Source: Giesbergeria anulus (GTDB lineage Bacteria > Pseudomonadota > Gammaproteobacteria > Burkholderiales > Burkholderiaceae_C). From it: a stretch of DNA of 64,000 nt. The notes below the pieces were generated by a model. It worked only from the letters and a program-made list of their open reading frames with translations. It made no database searches and was not told the DNA's origin. Positions 7,885 to 22,700 of the stretch are shown one piece after another (position 1 is the first letter of the stretch; each line of letters begins with the position of its first letter). The translations under genes were made by a program, and so were the position numbers. The stretch covers positions 366,910 to 430,909 of the forward strand of contig NZ_FOGD01000001.1 in assembly GCF_900111115.1 (NCBI RefSeq), in the 5' to 3' direction.

Positions 7885-10014
7885 TCAGGCTACAGGGGAC
7901 GCAGCAGGCAGTATGGTGCCGCCCGTCTGCTCTAGCAAGCGGCCAAAATCGTCTTCACTCACCGGGCGCGAGAGCAGGTAGCCCTGAAACTCATCGCAGC
8001 CTTGGTAACGCAGAAAATCAAACTGGGCTTGGTTTTCTACGCCCTCAGCCACCACGGTTTTGCGCAAACTTTTGCCCAAAGAGATGGCAGCACGGGCAAT
8101 CATGGCTACCTCTTCTTCGTGCTCAATGCCGGTGACGAGAGAGCGGTCAATCTTGATTGTATCGAGCGGAAAGCGGCGCAAATAGCTCAAAGACGAGTAG
8201 CCGGTACCAAAGTCATCCATCGCCAAAGTCACGCCCAACGCCTTGAAATCACTGAGCACGGCCACGGCGCGCTCGCTGTCGCCCATAAACACCGACTCGG
8301 TGATTTCTAACTCGACTTGGCTGGCAGGCAAATCGGCCTCACGCAACAGCCCGGCGACTTGGGCCACGATATCGTCACTCAAAAACAATTGCGGTGACAG
8401 ATTAACCGCCATGCACAGCGGTTTGGCACGCTGCTGGTTCCAACGCCGGGCTGCCGCAAAGGCTTGGCGCAAGATAATGCGGGTCAGGGGCAAAATCAGG
8501 CCGGTTTCTTCGGCCACCGGAATAAAACGGTCGGGTGCCACAGCGCCCAATTCGGGATGCGTCCAACGCGCCAGTGCCTCTACGCCCACAATGCGCCGCC
8601 GGTGATCCACCTTGGGTTGGTAGTGAACGGTAAAGCTCTGGCTCTCTAAGGCGGCACGCATGGCGGCCTCGAGGTGCAGGCGCTCATCGGCTACGCGGTT
8701 GAGCTCACGGGTAAAGAACTGAAAATTGTTGCGTCCCCGATTTTTGGCGGCATACATAGCCACATCGGCATGTTTGAGCAAAATTTGGGCATCGTCGCCA
8801 TCGCTGGGGTACATGGCCACGCCCAAACTGGCCCCAACATGAAATTCACGCCCAGACAGCATGATGGGCCGGGCAATCTCTTTTAAGACCCGCTCTAGCA
8901 ACGAGATCACGCTGTAAGTACGATAGTGGTCATTGATGACCAACACAAACTCATCGCCACCCAAGCGGGCCACGGTGTCGGGGCTGCGCAGACACCCCGA
9001 TAAGCGGGCGGCCACCTCTTTGAGCAGCTCATCACCCGCTGCGTGGCCTAAGCTGTCATTGATGAATTTAAAGTTGTCCAGATCAATAAAAACCAGCGCC
9101 AAGTAATACCCCAAACGGGTAGCGCGGGCAATGCCCTGCTCGATGCGATCACCCAGCAGCACCCGGTTGGGCAGGCCGGTGAGCAAATCGTGGTTGGCTT
9201 GGCGCTCTAGTTGCTCTTGGTAGTGGCGGCGCTCAGAAATATCCTGCACCGTGCCTTCGTAGCAAATAAACTCGCCTTGGGGGCCAAGCACGACATGGGC
9301 GTTTTCAGAAATCCAGATGGAAGTGCCATCGCACCGATAGACTTCAGACTCAAAATTGAGCACCTGCCCTTGGGCCTGCATCAGCCGATGAAAGACTTCG
9401 CGGCGGCCCGGCTTGACGTACAAGCGCCGGTCGATGTCTGAGAGATCAGCCATGAGCGCATCGGCAGAGTCGTAGCCATAAATTTGCGCCAGTGCGGGGT
9501 TAGCTGCCAAGTAGTAGCCATCGCGGGTAGTCTGAAACACGCCCTCGCTGGCATGTTCAAAAATATGGCGATAACGCAACTCGGCGTGTTGAAGGGCATC
9601 GAGCGTGGCTTGGCGCTCCGTGATGTCTTCAATAAAGCCCTCCACCACCAGTGCTCCCTGCTCATCCAACACACCGACGCCACGCTCTAGCACATGCTTG
9701 ATTTGCCCAGACAGGGTGGTGATACGGTACTGGGCAGAGAAACGCTGGCCACTGCCTATGGCCTGTTCGATGATGTCGCGCACCCGATCGCGATCTTCAG
9801 GGTGAGTGATCTGCTCCCAAGAAGCGGTGTGGTTGCCCAACAGTTGGGTGGGGGCATAGCCACTCAGAGCCTCACAGCCTCGGCTGACAAACACCATCGT
9901 CCAATGTGCATCATTTAGGCAGCGGTAGGCCATCCCCTCTAGGTTGTTGACCAGCGTATCCAAGACACGCGAGCGGTTGACGGTTTCAGTGGACAGCAGG
10001 CTGGCGCGGCGCAT
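7885..10014 (-). CDS. PAS-PAS-GGDEF-EAL c-di-GMP turnover protein
   Basis: A protein of about 709 residues with two PAS sensor domains (roughly 10-130 and 140-260), a GGDEF domain and an EAL domain. The cyclase motif RLGGDEF is intact, and an RxxD inhibitory site (RSPD) lies five residues before it. The EAL half keeps VEALARW, MDDFGTGYSSL, IKIDRSLV and AEGVEN, so both synthesis and hydrolysis of c-di-GMP are possible. There is no membrane segment, so sensing is cytoplasmic. I chose the ATG at 10014; the frame stays open upstream but with unlikely sequence. It converges on the Nudix gene with only 10 bases between. Confidence 0.9.
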   Translation of the reverse strand: MRRASLLSTETVNRSRVLDTLVNNLEGMAYRCLNDAHWTMVFVSRGCEALSGYAPTQLLGNHTASWEQITHPEDRDRVRDIIEQAIGSGQRFSAQYRITTLSGQIKHVLERGVGVLDEQGALVVEGFIEDITERQATLDALQHAELRYRHIFEHASEGVFQTTRDGYYLAANPALAQIYGYDSADALMADLSDIDRRLYVKPGRREVFHRLMQAQGQVLNFESEVYRCDGTSIWISENAHVVLGPQGEFICYEGTVQDISERRHYQEQLERQANHDLLTGLPNRVLLGDRIEQGIARATRLGYYLALVFIDLDNFKFINDSLGHAAGDELLKEVAARLSGCLRSPDTVARLGGDEFVLVINDHYRTYSVISLLERVLKEIARPIMLSGREFHVGASLGVAMYPSDGDDAQILLKHADVAMYAAKNRGRNNFQFFTRELNRVADERLHLEAAMRAALESQSFTVHYQPKVDHRRRIVGVEALARWTHPELGAVAPDRFIPVAEETGLILPLTRIILRQAFAAARRWNQQRAKPLCMAVNLSPQLFLSDDIVAQVAGLLREADLPASQVELEITESVFMGDSERAVAVLSDFKALGVTLAMDDFGTGYSSLSYLRRFPLDTIKIDRSLVTGIEHEEEVAMIARAAISLGKSLRKTVVAEGVENQAQFDFLRYQGCDEFQGYLLSRPVSEDDFGRLLEQTGGTILPAASPVA

Positions 10015-10161
10015 ACAAAATGGAAAAATGGAAGCTCTCAAGAGGAAGGGATTCTCACCGAGAATGCTTGCATTAAACACGCAATTTTTATGCCTTGCTG
10101 GGACAAGCCACCGGCCAGCCCTCGATTGCACGGCCCACGCTACCACACATAGGTGGCAGGT

Positions 10162-10803
10162 TTAGCCAGCGTCGGGCTGCTGGGCCGGAGCGGCACGCTG
10201 GAAGGCATCCAGTTCGGCGCAAGCCTTGTCTACGGCAGCCACCAGCGGCCAGCGTGACAGATCCACCTTGAAGCGGCGGGCGCTCTCGATCTGCGGCACC
10301 AAATACACATCAGCAATGCTGGGCGCATCGCCAAAGCTGAAACGGCCCCGGTGCGGGTCTTGTGCCAACAGAGCCTCATAGGCGTCAAAACCGCTGCTGA
10401 TCCAAGTGCCACACCAAGCATTGATGGCATCTTCATTGGCACCGAATTGGTGGCGCAGGTATTCCAAAATACGTCGGTTATTGACCGGGTGAATATCGCA
10501 ACCAACGATAGCGGCGAGCGCCCGCACTTGCGCGCGCCCATAGGCATCGGCGGGCAGCAAGGCGGGCGTGGGGTGGGTTTCTTCCAGCCATTCAATGATG
10601 GCGGGCGACTGGATCAGCACTTGGCCGGACTCGGTAGCCAGCGCTGGCACCAGCATCTGCGGGTTGACGGCCTTGAACTCGTCTTTCAGATGCTGCTCGG
10701 TTCGCAAATCGACCGGGATATATTGTGTCTGCAGCCCCTTGAGGTTAAGCGCAATGCGCAGGCGGTGCGAGGTGCCACTACGGAAAAAGTTATAGAGTTT
10801 CAT
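10162..10803 (-). CDS. nagL: maleylpyruvate/maleylacetoacetate isomerase (zeta-class GST)
   Basis: A 213-residue glutathione S-transferase of the zeta type. The N-terminal RSGTSHRLRIALNLKG corresponds to the SSC-like catalytic motif; NPQMLVPAL and QSPAIIEWLEE bind glutathione; GCDIHPVNNRRILEYL is the family's C-terminal signature. It looks closer to NagL (maleylpyruvate isomerase of the gentisate route) than to tyrosine-pathway MaiA, and a NagK-like hydrolase lies at 6613. The reaction is cis-trans isomerisation of a maleyl- to a fumaryl-keto acid. The exact substrate cannot be settled from sequence alone. Confidence 0.88.
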   Translation of the reverse strand: MKLYNFFRSGTSHRLRIALNLKGLQTQYIPVDLRTEQHLKDEFKAVNPQMLVPALATESGQVLIQSPAIIEWLEETHPTPALLPADAYGRAQVRALAAIVGCDIHPVNNRRILEYLRHQFGANEDAINAWCGTWISSGFDAYEALLAQDPHRGRFSFGDAPSIADVYLVPQIESARRFKVDLSRWPLVAAVDKACAELDAFQRAAPAQQPDAG

Positions 10804-10840
10804 AGGTTTTCCCTGATTTCCTCGTTCAGATTAGACCAGA

Positions 10841-10869
10841 CTGACAAGCCGCACCGATACTGCTATGCT
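10841..10869 (+). promoter_or_regulatory. candidate sigma-70 promoter of katG
   Basis: CTGACA (10841-10846), a 17-base spacer and TATGCT (10864-10869), about 94 bases before the katG start. katG is usually OxyR-controlled, but I could not define a convincing OxyR site. Confidence 0.45.
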
Positions 10870-10950
10870 GTTTTACACATTAGGCAGCCGGTAGCCATAT
10901 GACCACAATCAGCTAAGGCCGCCTGGTGCAACCAAGACCCAGAATCCTAA

Positions 10951-13137
<2,187 letters not shown>

Positions 13138-13155
13138 CAGCCTGCATCGCACCCC

Positions 13156-14817
<1,662 letters not shown>

Positions 14818-14854
14818 ATCCTCATATCATGTAAGTCACATTCAAGGCGATAAC

Positions 14855-15925
14855 TCAATCGGCCTTGCGGGGGTCTAGTGCATCGCGCAGGGCATCGCCC
14901 ATGAAAGTGAGCAGCAGCAAAGTGACCACCAGCACCGCAAAGGTAGACAGCGAAATCCACCACGCATCAATGTTATTTTTGCCCTGACTCAATAGCTCCC
15001 CCAGCGAAGGCGTACCTGGCGGCACGCCCAACCCCAGAAAATCCAGCGATGTCAACGCCAAAATAGCTGCACTCATACGAAATGGCAAAAAAGTAACCAC
15101 GGGTGTCAAACTATTGGGCAAAATATGCCGCCAAATAATTTGGCCGTTGCTTACCCCTAATGCCCGTGCCGCTTTGACATAATCGAGCTGGCGGTTGCGC
15201 AAAAACTCAGCACGTACATAATCTGACAAGCCCATCCAGCCAAATAAACTCAGCAGCACCAATAACAACCCGATGCTAGGCGAGAGTACCGCACTAAAAA
15301 TAATCAGCAAATACAATTCGGGCATAGAACCCCAAATTTCTATCAGGCGCTGGGCGATCAAATCGGTCTTACCACCAAAAAATCCCTGAATCGCCCCCGC
15401 CACCACGCCCAGCACGACACCAGTAAAAGTCAATGCCAGCGCAAACAACACACTGACGCGAAAACCATAAAGCAACTGCGCCAGCAAGTCACGCCCTCGA
15501 TCATCAGTGCCTAGCCAATTTTGCCGCGAAGGAGCAGAAGGATTAGGAGCCTCAGCAAAATAATTAAGGGTATTGGGGCCGTAGGGATTGAGGGTGTAAA
15601 GCGCCCAATTGTCTCCTTGGGTGATGCGCTCACGGATGAACGGATCTAAATAATCCGTGGGCGTGGCAAAATCACCACCAAAGGTAGTTTCGGGGTAATC
15701 TTTCAGCATCGGAAAGTAGGTCTGCCCTTGGTAGCGTACCAGCAGCGGCCTATCGTTGCTCACCAGCTCGGCACACAAACTCATGAGCACCAAGGCGCAA
15801 AAAATAACCAAGCTCCAATAGCCTAAGCGCTGGCGCTTAAAACGCCGCCAAGCCCGCCGCGATGGCGACAAAGAGACTGAACTCACAGCACTAATCGAAC
15901 TTGACACGCGGATCCACCCAAACAT
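14855..15925 (-). CDS. yejE: YejE-type inner-membrane permease
   Basis: A 356-residue permease of the dipeptide/oligopeptide (DppC-like) class. A helix near residues 37-52 is followed by a large periplasmic loop containing NWLGTDDRGRDLLAQLLYG, then about five helices. The EAA-type loop (YVKAARALGVSNGQIIWRHILPN) contacts the ATPase. Its first 35 bases overlap the end of yejB, which points to translational coupling. A slightly later start is possible because the first ~20 residues are not conserved-looking. Confidence 0.92.
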   Translation of the reverse strand: MFGWIRVSSSISAVSSVSLSPSRRAWRRFKRQRLGYWSLVIFCALVLMSLCAELVSNDRPLLVRYQGQTYFPMLKDYPETTFGGDFATPTDYLDPFIRERITQGDNWALYTLNPYGPNTLNYFAEAPNPSAPSRQNWLGTDDRGRDLLAQLLYGFRVSVLFALALTFTGVVLGVVAGAIQGFFGGKTDLIAQRLIEIWGSMPELYLLIIFSAVLSPSIGLLLVLLSLFGWMGLSDYVRAEFLRNRQLDYVKAARALGVSNGQIIWRHILPNSLTPVVTFLPFRMSAAILALTSLDFLGLGVPPGTPSLGELLSQGKNNIDAWWISLSTFAVLVVTLLLLTFMGDALRDALDPRKAD

Positions 15926-16922
15926 AACAAAGATCGCTGATGAGCTTAGTCACCAACCCGATCAGCGTGAACAGGTACAAAGTACCCAGCACGACCGGAT
16001 AATCGCGTCGAATTACGCTCTCAAAGCTCAACAGCCCCAAGCCATCCAACGAAAACAGCGTTTCAATCAACAAAGAGCCAGTAAAAAAAGCGCCAATAAA
16101 GGCAGCAGGAAAACCGGTCACAATCGGAATCAGCGCATTGCGAAAGACGTGTTTATACAACACCTGCCGCTCAGATAATCCCTTGGCGCGTGCCGTAAGC
16201 ACATACTGTTTGCGGATTTCCTCTAAAAAGGCATTTTTAGTCAGCATGGCGGTCACAGCAAAACTACCTAAGACCATCGCTACGATTGGCAAGGTGATGT
16301 GCCAGAGATAATCAACAATGCGTGCGCCCCACGACAATTCTTCCCAATGGGCAGAGGTAAGGCCGCGCAGCGGAAACCATTGCAACTGGCCGCCAAACAC
16401 CACCAGCAGTGCCACCCCCAACACAAAACCAGGAATAGCATAGCCGACCAGAATCAACAGGCTAGTCACAAAATCGAAGCGCGAACCAGCCCGCACCGCC
16501 TTAGCGATGCCCAAAGGTACCGCCACCAAATAGCTGACAAAGAAAGTCCACAGCCCCAAGCTGATCGAGACCGGCAGTTTTTCTACAATCAGTTGCCAAA
16601 CTTCTTTGTTTTGAAAAAAGCTGCGCCCTAAATCAAAGCGGGCAAACTGGCCCAGCATTTGCACAAAGCGCTCATGCGCAGGTTTGTCAAAACCATACAA
16701 GGCTTTGATTTGCTCTAGGCGCTTGGGATCGACGCCCTGCGCCCCCCGGTAGGATAGGCCACCGCCTTCAGCCCCGCCGCCAGTGGCACCAGCTTTGGCT
16801 TCGGCCAGATACTGCTCTACCGGGCCACCGGGCACAAATTGCAGCACGATAAAGGTCAGCAGCAGCACGCCCAGCAACGTGGGCAGCATTAACAAAATGC
16901 GCTTGAGAATATAGGCAAACAC
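15891..16922 (-). CDS. yejB: YejB-type inner-membrane permease
   Basis: A 343-residue DppB-like permease. The first helix begins at once (MFAYILKRILLMLPTLLGVLLLTFIVLQF), then a long loop containing GAEGGGLSYRGAQG, which is characteristic of YejB, then five more helices. The ATPase-contact loop reads YVLTARAKGLSERQVLYKHVFRN. The start is just after the yejA stop and the end overlaps yejE, so yejA-B-E-F is one operon. Confidence 0.93.
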   Translation of the reverse strand: MFAYILKRILLMLPTLLGVLLLTFIVLQFVPGGPVEQYLAEAKAGATGGGAEGGGLSYRGAQGVDPKRLEQIKALYGFDKPAHERFVQMLGQFARFDLGRSFFQNKEVWQLIVEKLPVSISLGLWTFFVSYLVAVPLGIAKAVRAGSRFDFVTSLLILVGYAIPGFVLGVALLVVFGGQLQWFPLRGLTSAHWEELSWGARIVDYLWHITLPIVAMVLGSFAVTAMLTKNAFLEEIRKQYVLTARAKGLSERQVLYKHVFRNALIPIVTGFPAAFIGAFFTGSLLIETLFSLDGLGLLSFESVIRRDYPVVLGTLYLFTLIGLVTKLISDLCYVWVDPRVKFD

Positions 16923-16925
16923 CGC

Positions 16926-18743
16926 TCAAGGCCCTTTCTGTTCTGGCGCGGGCTTGACCCACCAAGTATCCATCACCCAGCCCTCACCACTGGTGTAAGG
17001 GGGTACGCTGGCAGGCAGCGCCAGCCGCCAAGCGTTGTAGGCCATGCGGTGCGTGGGGGCTGTCCACTGCGGAATCAGCACATGACTGTGAGCAATAGCC
17101 CGCTCTAGCGCGTGGCAGGCGGGTAAAAGCTGGGCTTCGGTTTTGGCGGCGGTCATGGCGGTAATAAAAGCATCCACCGCCGGATTTTTGACGCCAGAAA
17201 AATTGCCCGAATCTTCGGTATCGGCGGCTTGGCTGCCAAACAGGTCAGCAAACTCTTGGCCGGGGTTGTGCGTGCCGCCATAAGCAATGCTGGTGATATC
17301 GAAATCAAATTTTTGCAGCCGCTGCTGGTAGAGTGCAAAGTCTACCGAGCGAAAACGCAGCGTGATACCCAATTTTTCTAAATTGCGCATCCACGGGGCC
17401 ACGGTGCGCATCCCGCCCTCGTTGCTGTCCATGTATTCGAGCACCAGTGCTTGGCCTTGGGCATTGCGCAGGGCACCGTCGCGCACCTCCCAGCCCGCCT
17501 CTTTCAGCAATTGTTGCGCACGGCGCAAGTTGCCGCGCAAAGACTGCGGCGCATCGGTGCGCGGCGGCACAGTCATGGGGCCAAAGGCAGCAGCGGGCAA
17601 AGATGCACGCCAAGGCTCCATCAGGGCCAACTCTGCCGCTGTGGGCTGGCCTTGGGTAGCACAAGCAGTGTTGCCAAACAGCCCCTGCACGCGGGCATAA
17701 GAGCCATAAAACATCTGCCGGTTCATCCACTCAAAATCCACCGCCAGCCCCAGCGCCTCGCGCACACGCACATCTTGCAGCAATGGGCGGCGCGTATTGA
17801 GCACATAACTCTGGAAACCGGAGGGCAACTGGTGCCGAAACTCGCCCTTGACCAGCTCACCGGTATCAAATTTTTTGCCAGTAACACGCCGCGCCCAGTC
17901 TCCAGCGCTAAAAAAGCGCATCAGGTCAAACTCACCGGCTTTCAGGGCTTCTAGCCGGGCCGTGGCATCTTTGTAAATTTTGACGGTGATACGGTCAAAG
18001 TTGGCCGTGCCCCGGCGTACGTTCAAATCTTTGGCCCAATAGTGCGGGTCGCGCACGTAGGTGATGTCTCTGCCAAAGCGCACTGGGCCAATTTTGTACG
18101 GGCCACTGCCCAAAGGCTCATCCGTGACCACTTGGTCAAATGGCTTGGGTTTGCCACCTTCCACGCCCCAGTCGCGGCTAAACACTGGCAAGCCGCCCAC
18201 CGTCAAGGGCAGTTCGCGATTGGGTTTTTTGAAGCGATAACGCACCGTGCGCTCGTCCAGCACATCCACCCCAGCCACGTCGATGAGCATGGTTTTGTAC
18301 GCAGGCGAGGTGTGCGGGCCAATCAGGGTATCAAAGCTGTGCTTCACATCCAGCGCCAGCACCGGCTTGCCATGGTGAAAGCGCGCCTCAGAGCGCAAGC
18401 GGAAGGTGGCGCTCAGGCCATCAGGGGCCACCTGTATATCTTCCGCCAGCAGGCCATAGGCGGTAGCGGTCTCGTCCAGTGAACCGGCGAGCAAAGAATC
18501 AAACATCAATGGCGGCAAATACGCGGGCGCACTGCCCTTGATGGTGAAGGGGTTGTATTTATCAAAGGTGGAGGCTCTAGAGTTGCTCACCAAGCGCAAC
18601 TCGCCGCCCTTGGGTGCTTGCGGATTCACATAGCTAAAGTGGCTAAAGCCTGCCGGGTATTTAGGGCTGCCCCACAGCGCATAGCCATGCGCCGCCCAAG
18701 CTGGGGCCGCTACACAGAATAAAGAGAGAAACAAACAGCGCAT
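16926..18743 (-). CDS. yejA: YejA-type periplasmic peptide-binding protein
   Basis: An extracellular solute-binding protein family 5 member of about 605 residues. I chose the ATG at 18743 because it begins a clean signal peptide (MRCLFLSLFCVAAPAWAA, cleavage before HGYALWG). The mature protein starts with the YejA-typical ALWGSPKYPAGFSHFSYVNP and keeps LVSNSRASTFDKYNPF and YDITSIAYGG-like segments. It delivers peptides to YejB/YejE. It is first in the operon and divergent from fabI. Confidence 0.93.
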   Translation of the reverse strand: MRCLFLSLFCVAAPAWAAHGYALWGSPKYPAGFSHFSYVNPQAPKGGELRLVSNSRASTFDKYNPFTIKGSAPAYLPPLMFDSLLAGSLDETATAYGLLAEDIQVAPDGLSATFRLRSEARFHHGKPVLALDVKHSFDTLIGPHTSPAYKTMLIDVAGVDVLDERTVRYRFKKPNRELPLTVGGLPVFSRDWGVEGGKPKPFDQVVTDEPLGSGPYKIGPVRFGRDITYVRDPHYWAKDLNVRRGTANFDRITVKIYKDATARLEALKAGEFDLMRFFSAGDWARRVTGKKFDTGELVKGEFRHQLPSGFQSYVLNTRRPLLQDVRVREALGLAVDFEWMNRQMFYGSYARVQGLFGNTACATQGQPTAAELALMEPWRASLPAAAFGPMTVPPRTDAPQSLRGNLRRAQQLLKEAGWEVRDGALRNAQGQALVLEYMDSNEGGMRTVAPWMRNLEKLGITLRFRSVDFALYQQRLQKFDFDITSIAYGGTHNPGQEFADLFGSQAADTEDSGNFSGVKNPAVDAFITAMTAAKTEAQLLPACHALERAIAHSHVLIPQWTAPTHRMAYNAWRLALPASVPPYTSGEGWVMDTWWVKPAPEQKGP

Positions 18744-18879
18744 GCGACAATTCTGCACCACGTTTGCCGCCGTGGCTTTGCACAATTTTGGTGCGTACAG
18801 CGGGCCTCTGGCTCCAACGGTGGCCGACTCCTTACCTTCTGCCAATTTTTTATTCTTTTTTTGATACAGGGGAACCACC

Positions 18880-19677
18880 ATGGGTTTTTTAACCGGCAAA
18901 AAGCTGCTCATCACCGGCGTGCTGTCCAACCGCTCCATTGCCTACGGCATTGCCAAGGCTTGCCACGCCCAAGGCGCAGAACTGGCTTTTAGCTATGTGG
19001 GTGAGCGCTTCAAGGGCCGGATCACCGATTTTGCCGCCGAATTTGGCTCCAATTTGGTGTTTGATTGCGATGTGGCGGATGATGCGCAAATTAACCAACT
19101 CTTTGCCGACTTGGGCGCAGCTTGGGGCCAATTTGATGGTTTTGTGCACAGCATTGGCTTTGCCCCACGCGAAGCCATTGCCGGTGATTTTCTCGATGGC
19201 CTGAGCCGCGAAAACTTCCGCATCGCCCACGACATCAGTGCCTACAGCTTCCCAGCCATGGCCAAAGCAGCCCTGCCTTACCTGAACGATAAATCAGCCC
19301 TGCTGACGCTGTCTTATTTGGGTGCGCTGCGCGCGATCCCCAACTACAACACCATGGGCTTGGCCAAGGCCAGCCTAGAGGCCAGCGTGCGCTTTTTGGC
19401 CGAATCGCTGGGGCCACGTGGTATGCGCGTCAATGGCATCAGCGCTGGCCCCATCAAAACGCTGGCAGCCAGCGGCATCAAAGATTTTGGCAAACTGCTG
19501 GGCACGGTAGCCAATGCCTCGCCGCTGCGGCGCAATGTCACGATTGAAGATGTGGGCAATGTGGCTGCGTTTTTGTTGTCGGACTTGGCCGGTGGTGTCA
19601 CCGCAGAAATCACCTATGTCGATGGTGGCTTTAGCCAAACAGCGGGCCTGAGCCGCGACAGCGAATTGCTGGCTTGA
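18880..19677 (+). CDS. fabI: enoyl-[acyl-carrier-protein] reductase FabI
   Basis: A 265-residue NADH-dependent enoyl-ACP reductase that performs the last reduction in each fatty acid elongation round. The N-terminal [13 protein letters not shown] cofactor motif and the catalytic Tyr146, Tyr156 and Lys163 are present with the Y-x6-K spacing of FabI. Conserved [14 protein letters not shown] follows. It is the only gene of fatty acid synthesis in view and is divergent from yejA over 136 bases. Confidence 0.97.
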   Translation: MGFLTGKKLLITGVLSNRSIAYGIAKACHAQGAELAFSYVGERFKGRITDFAAEFGSNLVFDCDVADDAQINQLFADLGAAWGQFDGFVHSIGFAPREAIAGDFLDGLSRENFRIAHDISAYSFPAMAKAALPYLNDKSALLTLSYLGALRAIPNYNTMGLAKASLEASVRFLAESLGPRGMRVNGISAGPIKTLAASGIKDFGKLLGTVANASPLRRNVTIEDVGNVAAFLLSDLAGGVTAEITYVDGGFSQTAGLSRDSELLA

Positions 19678-19707
19678 CCATTTACCAGTTGCCAGCACAC
19701 TAAACTC

Positions 19708-22700
19708 ATGAGCACCCACACAGCACCCCTGCCCCTTAGCAAAAATCAATGCCTCAAAGAATGGCTTTTGCTGCTGTCTGGGTTGCTGTTGCTGGGTAGT
19801 TTTATTGGCTGGTCTCTTTGGACGGAACACAAAGAAACCACCCAGCGCGAGCGCCAACGCCTGCAAAGTCAGGCGCAGATAGTGCACGACAACCTAGGCC
19901 GCCAATTAGAGGCCATCAATATGGCCTTGCTAGATGTGCGTGACACCGTGCCCCGCTGGCGCAGTGCGCCAGAGCAACTGGCACAGGCCAACCAGCAGTT
20001 GCGCACCATCGCCAACGCCATGACAGGCATTCGCACCATGACGGTACTCAACGCCCAAGGCATTGTTGAGGCCGCCAGCCGTGCAGAAATTATTGGCCTC
20101 GATTACAGCCAACGCAACTATTTTCAAGCGGTGCTGTCCACCCCCAATAGCAGCACCCTCTATGTTGGCGCACCTTTTACCACCACACTCGGCGTGTGGG
20201 CCATGAACGTGGTGCGCATGATCTCTGACGCCGATGGCCGTTTTGCGGGCATCGTCAGCGCAACACTAGACCCGCAAGAGTTTCAGGTGCTGCTCAACTC
20301 GGTGCGCTATGCCCCAGATATCTGGTCATCGCTGGCCCACGGCGATGGGGTCAATTTTATGATGGTGCCCAACCGGCCAGAGCAATCGGGCAAAGATTTG
20401 GCCCAGCCCAGCTCTTTTTTCTCGCAACACTTGGACAGCGGCCTGAGCAGCAATATCTTTACAGGTACTGTCTACGCTACGGGTCAAATAGGGATGCTAG
20501 CCATACACACCATACACCCCCCCAGCTTGAATATGGACAAGCCCTTGGTGGTGGCTGTAGGGCGTGATCTGGAGGCTATCTATGCCGATTGGCAAGCAAG
20601 CGCCAAAGAAACGCTTCTGCTGTTTAGCCTGCTGGCTCTAACGGCCTGCGTCGGCCTCTGGCTGCTACAAAGCCGGCAACAGCGTGCTTGGCTCGTCTAT
20701 GTCAACAACCAAACCGCACTAGACAAGCAAGCCACGGCCCTTGAAGAGCGTTGGCAGGCCGTGATCAATGCCACCAACCAAGGTGTCTGGGACTGGAACA
20801 CGCAAACCAACCAAGTATTTTTCTCCTCCGTCTGGAAATCGATGCTCGGTTATGCCGACAATGAAATTGGAGACCAGCTAGACGAATGGACTTTACGCCT
20901 GCACCCAGACGACCGTGAGCAAGTCTATGCCGACCTGCAACCACACTTAGACGGCAAAGTGGCGTTCTACCAAAACACCCATCGGGTACGCTGTAAAAGC
21001 GGCGGCTATAAATGGATTTTGGATCGGGGCTGCGTCATTGAGCGCGACAGCAACGGCAAGCCAGTGCGGATGGTGGGTATACGCACCGATGTCACCGAGC
21101 AACGCGAACAACAACAACGCCTGCAACGGCTGGCCGAAAACTTGCCCGGCTTTCTCTACCAATACCGCCTCTGTCCTGATGGGCACACCGACATGCCCTA
21201 CGCCAGCCCCGGCATTGAGGATATTTATGGTGTCAGCCCGGAGCAAGTACAAGCAGACGCCAGTCCAGCCTTGGAGCGCATTCACCCCGACGATCAGGCG
21301 CGGGTGCTGGCCAGCATTGAGCAATCGGCCAAAAACATGAGCCCTTGGCACGATGAGTACCGGGTGCTGCACCCCACGTTGGGCGAGCGTTGGGTTAATG
21401 GACAAGCCACGCCACAACCTTGCGACGGCGATTGCATACTGTGGCACGGCTATAACTACGACAGCACAGAGGCCAAAGCCAAGAGCTTGGCACTGCAAAA
21501 AACCGAGCACCTCATGCGCTACATGCTCGATGAGATGCCCATTGGACTGTGCCAAGTCAATGCCAAAGACCAAATTTACTTTCGTAACCGGCGCTTTACC
21601 GAACTGGTAGGCTACAGCGAGGCACAAACCCCCACCCTGACTGCTCTGCGCACCTTGCTACACCCCGATGCACAATACCGCACCGAAAGCTACCAAGCGT
21701 GGATAGAAGCCGTTGACGAGGCCGCACAAACTGGCCGTGAAATCCCACCACAAACATTTTTGTTCTACACCGCCAACGGCCAAGAGCGCACAGTGCAGGT
21801 GGGCGGCATTCGGTTTAACGACAACATACTGATCACCTTTATAGACCATACCGCGCAAAAACAGTACGAAGCCCAACTGCGCCAAGCCAAAGACGCCGCC
21901 GAAGCCGCCAGCCAAGCCAAGAGCGCCTTTGTGGCTAACATGAGCCACGAAATTCGTACCCCCATGAACGCCGTGCTGGGCATGTTGCAATTGCTACAAC
22001 ACACGCAGCTCGATGCCAACCAGCACGATTACACACAAAAAGCCCAAGAAGCAGCCCGATCTTTGTTAGGCATCATCAACGATATTTTGGACTACTCCAA
22101 AGTGGAGGCAGGTAAGCTGGCGCTAGAGACGGTGCCTTTTCGTATGGACCAAGTGCTGCGCAACCTGTCAGTGCTGGTATCTGCTGCTTTGCAGCACAAA
22201 AACATCGAAATGGTGTTCAACATTGACCCACAACTGCCCACCGTCCTGCATGGCGATGGGCCACGACTGCAACAGGTGCTGCTCAACCTGAGCAGCAATG
22301 CCATCAAGTTCACCGAGCATGGCGAAATTGTGTTGCAACTGCGGGTGATAGACACCGATGCCCACCATGCCCGCATTGCTTTTTGCGTGCGTGACACTGG
22401 CATTGGCATTGCACTCGATAGACAACAAGCGATTTTTGAGAGCTTTACCCAAGCTGAAAACTCTACGAACCGCCGCTATGGCGGCACTGGCTTAGGGCTG
22501 GCTATCTGCCAATCGCTGGTCAGCGCCATGGGCGGGCAACTAAGCGTAGAGAGCACGCCGGGCCAAGGTAGCTGCTTTAGTTTTTGTCTTGATTTTTTGC
22601 GCGATGCCGAAACACTGGCACAAGAACAGCAAATCACACAGCAAGAACACAGCATACCCACCGCGTCAGGGCTACATGTCTTGATTGTCGATGACCACGC

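Noticed and set aside
18744-18938. Longer N-terminus for YejA
   Set aside because: It would bury the signal peptide 65 residues inside the protein and overlap the start of fabI.
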